Shown piece by piece: positions 15,098 to 22,575 of a DNA stretch of 64,000 bases (positions within the stretch are counted from its first letter, which is position 1; each line of letters begins with the position of its first letter). Position numbers and translations under genes: made by a program. The notes beneath the pieces were generated by a model, which was not told the origin of the DNA, made no database searches, and worked only from the letters and a program-made list of their open reading frames with translations. Source of the stretch: CAHJXF01 sp038240015 (GTDB lineage Bacteria > Pseudomonadota > Gammaproteobacteria > Burkholderiales > Burkholderiaceae_D); the NCBI GenBank assembly GCA_038240015.1, contig JBBSEF010000002.1:1-64000 (forward strand). Reading direction: 5' to 3'.

Positions 15098-15477
15098 AGC
15101 AATACCCCTGCGGCGAGCAACGCCACGACGACTCCGGCGATATTCACGATCCAGGCGCTGCGCCTTCCTGCCGGCAGCAGCGAGCCGATATCGATATCGC
15201 TCAACAAATGCCGAACGCCCGCCAATAAATGATGTGCAAGCGCCCAGATAAACACGATCGCAATACCTTTTGAATACCAATGATCGAATAGATCGATAAC
15301 CCACATATAGGACTGCGGGCCTTGCAGCGATAAATCGAGCAAATAGATCCCAAATGGAATGCCAATCGCGAGGAGAATTCCAGTAATCCGATGGGTAATG
15401 GACGTCAATGCCCCCACCGGCATTTGAATCTGCGTTGGGTTGAAAAACACTGGTCTTTGCGTATTCATCTTCATCAT
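15094..15477 (-). CDS. sdhC: Succinate dehydrogenase cytochrome b556 subunit
   Basis: A 127-residue three-helix subunit of complex II that binds heme b and quinone. It contains PVFFNPTQIQMP, SITHRITGILLAIG near residues 27-40 and the heme-ligand region ALAHHLLAGVRHLLSDI near 81-97. ATG 15477 overlaps the stop of the upstream uracil-DNA glycosylase-like gene (ATGA), and two further in-frame ATGs follow within four codons. The coupling makes the first start the likeliest. The gene is AT-rich relative to the flanks. Confidence 0.92.
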   Translation of the reverse strand: MMKMNTQRPVFFNPTQIQMPVGALTSITHRITGILLAIGIPFGIYLLDLSLQGPQSYMWVIDLFDHWYSKGIAIVFIWALAHHLLAGVRHLLSDIDIGSLLPAGRRSAWIVNIAGVVVALLAAGVLL

Positions 15478-16121
15478 AAGCCAGCCGACGCAATACGGAT
15501 ATTCGGTCGCGCGAGCGATGCCGGCCGTGCAGGATTTTGCAGACCCGCGATGCGTTCGCACAGCCCGGGCAGCAACTCGCCTTCGAACCACGGATTGCGC
15601 TGAAACCACGGCGTGTTGCGCGCCGAGGGATGGGGCAGCGGGAGATATTCCGGCGCGAACTCCCGCCACGCCTTGACCGTTTCCGTCAACGACGCCTTGC
15701 GTCGATTGCCCAGAAAGTGACGCTGCGCATAGAGGCCGATCAGCAGGGTCATTTCAATATGCGGCAGCTTAGCCAGCAAGCGATCGAGCCACAAGCTCGC
15801 GCATTCGCGGCGCGGTGGAAGATCGCCGCCGTTTCCGCGACCCGGGTAGCAATAGCCCATCGGAATGATCGAGATTTGCGAATCGTCGTAGAACGCGTCG
15901 GCATCCACACCCATCGACGCTCGCAGCCGCACGCCGCTAGGGTCGCCCCACGGAATCCCCGACGCATGCACACGCGCGCCGGGCGCCTGACTCACGATCA
16001 GAATGCGAGCCGTTTCGCGCGCGCGCAGCACGGGGCGCGGGCCGAGCGGCAAGTGCTTCTCGCACGCACGGCAATCGCGCACGGCCGACAGCAGGCCCTC
16101 GAGGGTGAGATATGAGGCCAT
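15474..16121 (-). CDS. Uracil-DNA glycosylase superfamily protein
   Basis: A 215-residue protein of the UDG superfamily (PF03167). It has RILIVSQAPGARVHASG near residues 39-55 (the water-activating region), IIPMGYCYPGRG in the middle, and PLPHPSARNTPW (the leucine/intercalation loop) near 163-174. It probably acts in base excision repair, although some members of this branch lack uracil activity. ATG 16121 is preferred over TTG 16133. It is translationally coupled to sdhC, an unusual partnership. Confidence 0.85.
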   Translation of the reverse strand: MASYLTLEGLLSAVRDCRACEKHLPLGPRPVLRARETARILIVSQAPGARVHASGIPWGDPSGVRLRASMGVDADAFYDDSQISIIPMGYCYPGRGNGGDLPPRRECASLWLDRLLAKLPHIEMTLLIGLYAQRHFLGNRRKASLTETVKAWREFAPEYLPLPHPSARNTPWFQRNPWFEGELLPGLCERIAGLQNPARPASLARPNIRIASAGL

Positions 16122-16157
16122 GTGTTCGCTCAACCGTATCCAATGCCCATCACGTAA

Positions 16158-16321
16158 TCACGAAGCGAGTTCTTCATACTTGACATCTTGCGGAAGGACC
16201 TGGAGCGCGTCCCTCGCGTCGACTTTCGCACCGTTGTTGGTCTTCCCAAAAGCAGGGGTCTCAATACGACGGCGTAGGCGCGCTTGAGCTTGACGTTGCC
16301 GGCTTTGAGTCCGGCACTCAT
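16158..16321 (-). pseudogene. Frameshifted small gene
   Basis: ATG 16321 has a strong ribosome site (AGGAG, 6 bases upstream) and opens with SAGLKAGNVKLKRAYA. After codon 17 that frame becomes basic, low-complexity sequence. The +1 frame from about 16273 reads IETPAFGKTNNGAKVDARDA and continues with LQVLPQDVKYEELAS to a TGA at 16160-16158. Both halves look protein-like, which suggests a single-base change near 16265-16280 split a protein of about 54 residues. A sequencing error cannot be excluded. The original frame runs on to a stop at 16132-16130. Confidence 0.45.
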
Positions 16322-16355
16322 GAACACTCCTCGACAGTCAAAGCGACGCGCTGTC

Positions 16356-16571
16356 TCAATCGCGAACTTTCTTCAGCGCCGCGCCTTTGTGCATGGCGAT
16401 GTGGTCGCTCTTGTCGCTCTTGATTTCATATTGCGGCTCGTCGACGCTCGCGTGATGCGTATAGCGTTTGTAGTCGGTGTTCGCCGTGTGCACCTCGATG
16501 ATCTTGCCGCTGACATGCCCGGCTTCCGAGTTCCAGGCTACGTGATCGCCGACCTTGAATTTTGCTGCCAT
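16356..16571 (-). CDS. DUF2945 (hypervirulence-associated TUDOR-like) protein
   Basis: A 71-residue protein from ATG 16571, with GAGGC upstream. FKVGDHVAWNSEAGHVSGKI (about 5-24), then a tail ending SDHIAMHKGAALKKV, match the short DUF2945 family (PF11160), which adopts a small TUDOR-like barrel and is common in stress-response clusters. The frame runs open upstream into a PRC-barrel fragment, but that part is a separate relic. The biochemical role is unknown. Confidence 0.85.
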   Translation of the reverse strand: MAAKFKVGDHVAWNSEAGHVSGKIIEVHTANTDYKRYTHHASVDEPQYEIKSDKSDHIAMHKGAALKKVRD

Positions 16572-16582
16572 GACGGTTTGCC

Positions 16583-16681
16583 TCACGGAGACGCTGTTGA
16601 TTGTTTCGTGACGATGGTACGTTCGAAGGCGACTTCCGCGCGCAGGCCTTCGAGATCGCGCTTGGTCTTTTCTTCGCTCAT
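16583..16681 (-). CDS. Possible 32-residue protein
   Basis: A short frame starting at ATG 16681 with GAGGG upstream: MSEEKTKRDLEGLRAEVAFE and twelve more residues. Its charged, helix-like composition is protein-like, and it ends 11 bases before the DUF2945 start. It could be a small partner of that gene or the frameshifted tail of a lost one. Evidence is thin. Confidence 0.35.
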   Translation of the reverse strand: MSEEKTKRDLEGLRAEVAFERTIVTKQSTASP

Positions 16682-16689
16682 GCAATCCC

Positions 16690-16820
16690 TCGGCTTCGGG
16701 ATCGTATTGCCGACTCGTCTCGATGGCTTCGCGAGTCACCGACACGAACACGTGACGTTCGGACCACTCGATACGCTCGACCCATCTCGGCGAAACCAGC
16801 ACATGTTTACCCGGCAACCC
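16690..16820 (-). pseudogene. C-terminal fragment of a PRC-barrel domain protein
   Basis: The minus strand reads LPGKHVLVSPRWVERIEWSE followed by RHVFVSVTREAIETSRQYDP. This is the end of the PRC-barrel proteins that have the pattern WLPGRKVLVSPxW...I..V.LSREAI....YDP. The N-terminal barrel is absent upstream, so the gene is truncated just before LPGK. The tail beyond YDPEAEGL is not recognisable. Confidence 0.6.
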
Positions 16821-16867
16821 GGGTGAGCGGCACCGGTCCGATTCATAGCCGGCTAGACATCGGCGAC

Positions 16868-16918
16868 GGGCGATCGTTCAAGCTGTTTCGATCGCCCGAT
16901 GTCGTATGTACGACATCG
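16868..16918. promoter_or_regulatory. Two overlapping inverted repeats
   Basis: Arms gggcgatcg (16868-16876) and cgatcgccc (16889-16897) can pair with a 12-base loop. Immediately after, cgatgtcgta (16897-16906) and tacgacatcg (16909-16918) form a 10-bp palindrome with a 2-base centre. There is no T-run, so an intrinsic terminator is unlikely; an operator or a mutually exclusive hairpin pair is possible. The rest of 16821-17006 shows no convincing gene. Confidence 0.5.
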
Positions 16919-17006
16919 CACAGAACATTAAGAAGCCGAGACCAACAGAAGCGCAGGCTCTCGAAGCGTCATTCGTCTTGCAGCGGCAGATGACCAGCGG
17001 TCGCAC

Positions 17007-17543
17007 TCAAAACAATTCGGCCGGGGGCGGATACGTGATGCGCGTTCCATCGACTTGTGCGAACGCAGTCAGAACATGCGGCTTGCGATCCTTCGGTCCG
17101 ATGATGTCCTCGACCTGCACACCTCGAACCAGCAGCGCGTCGCCGATCATCGACCGATGACAACGCCACGGCACGGCTTCGGCGCACATCAATACGCAAC
17201 GCTCGCTGCTCGCAAATTCGGCGACCGCTTGCACGTTCTCGGCGAACTCCGGGGTCTGCATGTAATCCGCATAGCCGCGAAACGAAAGGTTGTGCCAACC
17301 GGTGTTGGGCGAATCGGCGCGCGCGTGACGCAAGCCGCCGAGGCCGGGAAGATGCGTGTACGCGATTTCAAATGCGGCCAGCGACGTTGGAAGTTCGTCG
17401 CGATTGAACTGCGGATTGTGGCGTGAGCGCGGCACCGTCCGCACGTCGAAGACATGCACGATCTCATTGCTCAACAGCAGATCGACAAAGGTTTCTATCG
17501 GCCGATTCGAATGCCCGATCGTGCAGATCAGGGGCCGATTCAC
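17007..17543 (-). CDS. DUF488 family protein
   Basis: A DUF488 (PF04343) member of about 178 residues. It shows TIGHSNRPIETFVDLL near the N-terminus, VFDVRTVPRSRHNPQFN, LGGLRHAR, and CAEAVPWRCHRSMI with a conserved cysteine pair. The family is widespread and functionally uncharacterised. GTG 17543 fits the family start; TTG 17573, directly after the cupin TAG, is an alternative giving 188 residues. It is the second gene of a pair with the cupin. Confidence 0.88.
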   Translation of the reverse strand: MNRPLICTIGHSNRPIETFVDLLLSNEIVHVFDVRTVPRSRHNPQFNRDELPTSLAAFEIAYTHLPGLGGLRHARADSPNTGWHNLSFRGYADYMQTPEFAENVQAVAEFASSERCVLMCAEAVPWRCHRSMIGDALLVRGVQVEDIIGPKDRKPHVLTAFAQVDGTRITYPPPAELF

Positions 17544-17573
17544 CTGGAACTCGCAATGCGAACCCGAGAGCAA

Positions 17574-17906
17574 CTACGCGCCATGCAACAGGATGGTGAC
17601 GAGAACCGATGAGTCCTCGACCGCTTTCAACGCGTGATCCACGCCGCCGGCCAGGCAGATGAGATCGCCTTCCCGCATCGACCGAGTCGTTTTTGCGAAG
17701 CTGAATTCGACATGACCTTCGAGGCACTGGACGGTGATTTCGCCAACCACGCGATGCGTAGGCATTTCCTTTCCCGCCAACAAGATCGTTCGAAACACTT
17801 CGAGGCGATTCGATTTGTAGAGTGTCTTGGTAATCGCGCCCTTCAATTCGTTTTTCAAGGGACGAATATCGATCAACTCGCCTGACGATGCGTGATGTAT
17901 AGCCAT
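17574..17906 (-). CDS. Small cupin-like protein
   Basis: A 110-residue single-domain protein with the cupin pattern PTHRVVGEITVQCLEGHVEF (about 49-68) and a second half REGDLICLAGGVDHALKA (about 78-95). Only some metal-ligand positions of canonical cupins are kept (a His in each motif, Glu in the first), so metal binding is plausible but unproven. An ideal ribosome site (AAGGAG) precedes ATG 17906. It is co-directional with and directly abuts the DUF488 gene. Confidence 0.8.
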   Translation of the reverse strand: MAIHHASSGELIDIRPLKNELKGAITKTLYKSNRLEVFRTILLAGKEMPTHRVVGEITVQCLEGHVEFSFAKTTRSMREGDLICLAGGVDHALKAVEDSSVLVTILLHGA

Positions 17907-17939
17907 GGCAACTCCTTGCAGTGCGCAACGTTTGACCTA

Positions 17940-18356
17940 CTAGCTCGCGAAAAAATTCTCCGCCGAAATCACCCTGCCTCGCGTGGCCGCGTCTTTCAAC
18001 AGCAACTTGTCCCCAGTTACAAGCAACAAGTCGACCCGCGTCGCGAGCAGGTTCCACAATAATTGGTCTCCCGGATCGGGCGCCGGGCGAGCCTGAACAG
18101 GGGTCAGCACAATCGCGTGCCGGACCAACTCGGTGAGGATGACCTCGATCTCGGCCACCGTCAGCCCATGCAGCTTTCGCAGACCCGGCCTGACCAGCAC
18201 CGCGCGGTATTCGGCCAATAGTGCTTCGGAGATCGCGAAGGGAAAGGCCGCGCGCAGCACGCCATCGAGAATGCGGGTCACGGGCGAAGCATTGTCCTTC
18301 GTGAGCAGCCCCGCGACCACGATGTTGGTATCGACGATGACGGGCCGGTACGTCAC
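17940..18356 (-). CDS. PIN-domain toxin (putative ribonuclease)
   Basis: A 138-residue PIN-domain protein of the COG1569/PF13470 group. The acidic active-site residues appear in VIVDTNIVVAG (D9), EALLAEYRAVL, and DPGDQLLWNL plus VTGDKLLL toward the C-terminus. Such proteins cut RNA and are held in check by a cognate antitoxin. Its GTG start at 18356 overlaps the antitoxin stop by four bases (GTGA), the usual tight coupling of a type II toxin-antitoxin operon. Confidence 0.88.
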   Translation of the reverse strand: MTYRPVIVDTNIVVAGLLTKDNASPVTRILDGVLRAAFPFAISEALLAEYRAVLVRPGLRKLHGLTVAEIEVILTELVRHAIVLTPVQARPAPDPGDQLLWNLLATRVDLLLVTGDKLLLKDAATRGRVISAENFFAS

Positions 18357-18601
18357 GGCTTGCGTCGTGCCTTTCGAAGCTGCGACACCTGGTCCTGCGC
18401 GGCAGCGATCGCCTGGCTGTCGCTGAGCTTGCTGCGCGTGCGCGCGCGCCGCACGAGGATCTGCGCGTCCTCGCGCGACTTGATGCCATAAAAGTCCAAG
18501 CTTTCATCGATCAGTTGGCCGAGCGTCTTTGCGCGCTGTGCAGCCGCTTCCTTGAGTGCCCGGTAACGCGCTTCCGACAGAGTGATGGTCAAGCGGCTCA
18601 T
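18353..18601 (-). CDS. Ribbon-helix-helix antitoxin
   Basis: An 82-residue protein. Residues 1-45 (SRLTITLSEARYRALKEAAA ...) fit a CopG/RHH DNA-binding domain: the initial beta strand is TITLSE, followed by two helices. The basic, helical C-terminus (RRARTRSKLSDSQ ... QLRKARRKP) would wrap the toxin. It precedes the PIN toxin in the same operon and starts 9 bases downstream of a perfect palindrome, its likely operator. Confidence 0.85.
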   Translation of the reverse strand: MSRLTITLSEARYRALKEAAAQRAKTLGQLIDESLDFYGIKSREDAQILVRRARTRSKLSDSQAIAAAQDQVSQLRKARRKP

Positions 18602-18610
18602 ACGAGATCC

Positions 18611-18636
18611 CATATTGGTGTTTACACACCAATATG
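18611..18636. promoter_or_regulatory. Toxin-antitoxin operator: perfect 11-bp inverted repeat
   Basis: Arms catattggtgt (18611-18621) and acaccaatatg (18626-18636) are exact reverse complements around a 4-base centre. The element lies directly upstream of the antitoxin start and would cover the promoter. Ribbon-helix-helix antitoxins bind such palindromes, so autoregulation is inferred. Confidence 0.75.
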
Positions 18637-18677
18637 CTACTGCGCTGGCGACTCTTTGGCAAAGCGCTGGAATACGA

Positions 18678-19850
18678 CTATCCCGGCTTGCCGTCGAGAC
18701 GCGAACGAGACAGCACGGGCCAATAGCGTACCGAGAAAATCGCAAACGCCAACGACCAGCAGATGCCCGAGCCGATGACGGTCGCCAGATAGGCGTCGGC
18801 GAACACCATACCGCCCAGAACGCGGCTCAACGCCGCGAGTTGGATCAGAACGAAGCAGGCTGCCTCGAAGCCATCGGCCGTCAACGAGCGTCCGGTGTGA
18901 CCGCGTGCAGTACGCGTCATCATGCCCATCGTCATACCGCCGATCGCTCCGATCGTGAATGCATGAATCGCAAGCGACTCGGCGACGATTCCGGATGCTG
19001 CGAACGATCGCAGCACGAGGTAGACCACGATCCATCCGTACGACGCGTGAAGGATCCACACCAGCGGTGTTCCAGACGTTCGCCACGGCTGCCACAGATA
19101 GAGGCGCACTGCGTGAACAAGGGCAATGGCAAGCGCCAGTACCGCAATCATGCTTGACGACGCCTGCACCGCGTCGGCGCCGAGCAAAACCAGAACGCCA
19201 CCCAACGCGAGTCTTTCTACCGCCGCATTGCGAGTCGCTCGAGTACCCGGAACGCCATTGCTGGTGAACATCGGAATGACCCGGCCCCCGACCACGGCGA
19301 TGATGACCAGGACGAGGTCGAGGCCGACCCGCAAACTGGCCAGTGGGGGAGCGTCGAGTGCACCGAGCAACGACAGGTGGTACGCCAGTGCGGCCACGCT
19401 CATAAGAAACAGCAGCAGCACGAAAAAGTAATTGCGGCGATTACGGCTGCGTGCCAGCGGGATGCCGATGCCGACCGCCACCGCAATTGGAAATGCAGCG
19501 TTCACCAGCGCCGCAGCCATTTCAAAGGTCGTGATCGCCAACACGCGACCGGCGATCCACAGCAACACGAACGCCGCGAGCGTTACGCCGGTCGGTGTCG
19601 CCTGGCCGGTCCATGCGCGAACGGCGGTGAAGAGAAATCCGGAGATGACCGCAAGCGCATAACCGAACAGCATCTCGTGCGCGTGGCCGAACATCGAGCG
19701 CGACCAGGCGTCAGGCGGATAGCCCGCGTATTGCCCGATCCAGAGAGGAATCGATAGCGCCGCGAAAATGCTTGCGACGAGATAGAAGGGGCGAAACCCC
19801 AAGTCCCAGAGTGCAAAGCGTGAAGCCGGGTCCGCGCGTGCCGTGCTCAT
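18678..19850 (-). CDS. nnrS: NnrS family heme/copper membrane protein
   Basis: A 390-residue polytopic protein with about twelve helices. FRPFYLVASIFAALSIPLW near residues 19-37, GHAHEMLFGYALAVISGFL near 55-73, RVIPMFTSNGVPG in the middle and HAFTIGAIGGMTMGMMTRTARGHTGR near the C-terminal third are the conserved NnrS blocks. NnrS proteins are tied to nitric-oxide metabolism and protection. It is the last gene of the accessory region, on the same strand as norB and nirK but 5 kb away from them. Confidence 0.93.
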   Translation of the reverse strand: MSTARADPASRFALWDLGFRPFYLVASIFAALSIPLWIGQYAGYPPDAWSRSMFGHAHEMLFGYALAVISGFLFTAVRAWTGQATPTGVTLAAFVLLWIAGRVLAITTFEMAAALVNAAFPIAVAVGIGIPLARSRNRRNYFFVLLLFLMSVAALAYHLSLLGALDAPPLASLRVGLDLVLVIIAVVGGRVIPMFTSNGVPGTRATRNAAVERLALGGVLVLLGADAVQASSSMIAVLALAIALVHAVRLYLWQPWRTSGTPLVWILHASYGWIVVYLVLRSFAASGIVAESLAIHAFTIGAIGGMTMGMMTRTARGHTGRSLTADGFEAACFVLIQLAALSRVLGGMVFADAYLATVIGSGICWSLAFAIFSVRYWPVLSRSRLDGKPG

Positions 19851-19857
19851 CGTCCCG

Positions 19858-19906
19858 CCGCTTTGTCTCGCCGCTTTGTCGGCCGCTTTGTCCGCCGCTT
19901 TGTCCG
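19858..19906. repeat. Tandem repeat between pyk and nnrS
   Basis: Four consecutive units built on ccgctttgtc: one of 13 bp and three of 12 bp (ccgctttgtcgg, then ccgctttgtccg twice). They fill the gap between the nnrS start and the pyk stop, marking the other edge of the accessory region. Confidence 0.85.
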
Positions 19907-19908
19907 CA

Positions 19909-21375
19909 CTACGGTCCGGCTTCCACCGACTTCGTGAGCAACTCGCCGACCTTGACGATCTTGAGCGTGTTGGTGCCGCCCGCCTGACCCATCGGTTCGC
20001 CGATCGTCAACACGATCAGGTCGCCCGATACGACCACGCCCTTGCGCAACAGCAGTTGCACCGCTTCGCCCAAAGCCGCGTCGCGATCGAAATTCTCTTC
20101 GAGCTCGAACGCGCGCACATTTCGAAACAGCGCGAGCTTGCGCAAGGTCGGCATGCGCGGCGTCAACGCTAGGATCGGCACATCGACGTCGTGCCGGCTC
20201 ATCCACAACGCAGTCGAGCCCGAGTCGGTCAGGGCGACGATCGCCTTGCAGCGCAAGTGATAGGCCGTGAACAGCGCGCCGTAGGCGATCGATTGATCGA
20301 CGCGCGCGAAGGTCTTGTGCAGAAACGCGCTGTCGAGTTCGACCGTCTCGGATTCATCGGCGGCCGTCACGATGTCGGACACGGCCTGCACGACCGCGAC
20401 CGGATATCTCCCCGACGCGGTCTCGGCCGAAAGCATCACCGCATCGGTCCCGTCGAGAACCGCGTTGGCTACGTCGGACACTTCGGCGCGCGTCGGGCTC
20501 GCGTTGACGACCATCGACTCCATCATCTGCGTCGCCGTGATCGCAAGCTTGTTCGATGCACGCGCCATCTTGATCATGCGCTTTTGCAACGCCGGCACCG
20601 CCGCGTTGCCGACCTCGACCGCGAGATCGCCGCGCGCAACCATGATGCCGTCGGACGCGTCCAGGATTTCCTGGAGCGCCGGTATCGCTTCGGCGCGCTC
20701 GATCTTCGCGATCAGATAGGGATGCGGCATCTTCGCTTCGTCGGCCGCGGCGTTCGCAAGCAGCCGCGCCATCGCCATGTCGGTCGCGCTTTTCGGAAAC
20801 GACACCGCGATGTAGTCGCACCCGAGCCGCATCGCGGTCTTCAGATCCTCCATGTCCTTCAAGGTCAGTGCCGGCGCCGTGAGTCCGCCGCCCTTGCGAT
20901 TGATGCCCTTGTTGTTCGACAGTTCACCGCCGACCTTGACGGTCGTGATGATGCGCGAGCCTTCGACTCGATCGGCGATCAGTTCGATCAAGCCGTCGCT
21001 GAGCAGCAGCACGTCGTGGGGCCTTACATCGCGCGGCAACTCCTTGTAGTCGAGGCCAACGCGATTGACGTCGCCCAGGCCTTCGAAGCTCGCGTCGAGA
21101 ACGAACGTCGCGTCGGGCTCGAGCATGATCTTGCCGCCTTCGAACTTGCCGATGCGGATTTTCGGCCCTTGCAGATCGCCCATGATCGCGACCTCGCGGC
21201 CGGCGTTGCGCGCCGCGGCGCGTACGCGATCGGCGCGCAGCATGTGATCGTCCGCAGTCCCGTGCGAGAAGTTCAGACGCACGACGTCGACGCCGGCCGC
21301 GATCATTTTCGCTAGGACATCCGGCTCGGTCGACGCGGGACCGATGGTGGCTACGATTTTGGTTGCGCGTGGCAT
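19909..21375 (-). CDS. pyk: Pyruvate kinase
   Basis: Converts phosphoenolpyruvate and ADP to pyruvate and ATP. From ATG 21375 the protein is 488 residues and begins PRATKIVATIGPAS. It has VVRLNFSHG, the substrate loop with NNKGINRKGGGLTAPALTLK, MVARGDLAVEVG, and ITATQMMESMV, all in the normal order. The C-terminal domain ends in LTIGEPMGQAGGTNTLKIVK. The frame extends 97 codons upstream, inside pgk's 3' end, but family similarity begins at 21375. It lies 4 bases after pgk. Confidence 0.96.
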   Translation of the reverse strand: MPRATKIVATIGPASTEPDVLAKMIAAGVDVVRLNFSHGTADDHMLRADRVRAAARNAGREVAIMGDLQGPKIRIGKFEGGKIMLEPDATFVLDASFEGLGDVNRVGLDYKELPRDVRPHDVLLLSDGLIELIADRVEGSRIITTVKVGGELSNNKGINRKGGGLTAPALTLKDMEDLKTAMRLGCDYIAVSFPKSATDMAMARLLANAAADEAKMPHPYLIAKIERAEAIPALQEILDASDGIMVARGDLAVEVGNAAVPALQKRMIKMARASNKLAITATQMMESMVVNASPTRAEVSDVANAVLDGTDAVMLSAETASGRYPVAVVQAVSDIVTAADESETVELDSAFLHKTFARVDQSIAYGALFTAYHLRCKAIVALTDSGSTALWMSRHDVDVPILALTPRMPTLRKLALFRNVRAFELEENFDRDAALGEAVQLLLRKGVVVSGDLIVLTIGEPMGQAGGTNTLKIVKVGELLTKSVEAGP

Positions 21376-21379
21376 GGCA

Positions 21380-22561
21380 TCAACTCTTTGTCGCTCGCTC
21401 TTCGAGAATCGCAACTGCGGGCAAGGTCTTGCCTTCGAGAAATTCGAGAAAGGCGCCGCCGCCGGTGGAAATGTAATCGACATCCTTCTCGATGCCGAAC
21501 TTCGAGATCGCCGCCAACGTGTCGCCGCCGCCCGCGATCGAATACCCCGGGCCGGCCGCGATCGCTTTTGCAAGCCGCTCGGTGCCGCCTGCGAATTGAT
21601 CGAACTCGAACACGCCCAGCGGTCCATTCCACACGATCGTACCGGCCTTGCCGACGATGCCCGCAATCACTTGGCTGGTCTCGGGTCCGACATCGAAGAT
21701 CATGTCGTCGTTCTCTACCTGATCGACGGAGATGGTTCGAGCCTGCGTGTCCGCCGCGAATTTTTTTCCGACGACGACATCGGTCGGCAACGGCACGGCC
21801 GCGCCGCGCGCTTTCATCTTCGCGATGATCTTCCTCGCGTCTTCCACCAGGTCGGGCTCGGATAGCGAATTGCCGATCGGCTTGCCGGCCGCCGCGAGAA
21901 ACGTGTTGGCGATGCCGCCGCCGACGATCAATTGATCGACCTTGTCGGCAAGCGTTTCGAGAATCACGAGCTTGGTCGACACCTTCGAGCCCGCGACGAT
22001 CGCAACCAGCGGACGCTTAGGGTCGTGCAGCGCAGTGCCAAGCGCGTCGAGTTCGGCGGCGAGCAGCGGTCCTGCGCATGCGACCGGCGCGTACTTCGCG
22101 ATGCCGAGCGTGGTGGCTTCGGCGCGATGCGCGGTGCCGAAAGCATCGTTGACGTAGACATCGCACAGCGCCGCCATCTTCTTCGCAAGCGCGTCGTCGT
22201 CCTTCTTCTCTCCCTTGTTGATGCGACAGTTCTCGAGCAACACCAACTGGCCGGGCTTCAAGCTCGATTGCCACGAGGTGTCGTCGACCCAATTCGCGAT
22301 CAGCGGCACGTCGCGCTTCATCAGTGCGCCAAGGCGCGCCGCAACCGGCTTCAACGAATCCTCGGACTTGAACACGCCTTCGGTCGGGCGCCCGAGATGC
22401 GACGTGACCATCACCGCCGCGCCCGCCTTCAAAGCGGCGTCGATCGCGGGGACCGATGCGCGGATGCGCGTGTCATCGGAAATCGTACCGGAGTCGTCGA
22501 GCGGAACATTGAGGTCCGCGCGAATGAAGACCCGCTTGTCAGCGAGGTCGAGGTCGGACAT
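21380..22561 (-). CDS. pgk: Phosphoglycerate kinase
   Basis: Transfers phosphate from 1,3-bisphosphoglycerate to ADP. The 393-residue product has KRVFIRADLNVPLD near residue 9, TSHLGRPTEG near 58, KPGQLVLLENCRINKGEKKD, AFGTAHRAEATT, and a C-terminal GGGDTLAAISKFG and ISTGGGAFLEFLEG. ATG 22561 fits the family start, although no ribosome site is visible (the upstream run is cacttcctccgc). It lies 14 bases after gap and 4 bases before pyk, so the three genes are probably one transcript. Confidence 0.96.
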   Translation of the reverse strand: MSDLDLADKRVFIRADLNVPLDDSGTISDDTRIRASVPAIDAALKAGAAVMVTSHLGRPTEGVFKSEDSLKPVAARLGALMKRDVPLIANWVDDTSWQSSLKPGQLVLLENCRINKGEKKDDDALAKKMAALCDVYVNDAFGTAHRAEATTLGIAKYAPVACAGPLLAAELDALGTALHDPKRPLVAIVAGSKVSTKLVILETLADKVDQLIVGGGIANTFLAAAGKPIGNSLSEPDLVEDARKIIAKMKARGAAVPLPTDVVVGKKFAADTQARTISVDQVENDDMIFDVGPETSQVIAGIVGKAGTIVWNGPLGVFEFDQFAGGTERLAKAIAAGPGYSIAGGGDTLAAISKFGIEKDVDYISTGGGAFLEFLEGKTLPAVAILEERATKS

Positions 22562-22575
22562 GCGGAGGAAGTGAG

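Noticed and set aside
16906..17160. Plus-strand frame of 84 codons
   Set aside because: It begins in the palindrome and runs antisense into the DUF488 gene, with no ribosome site or protein-like composition beyond the first 20 codons.
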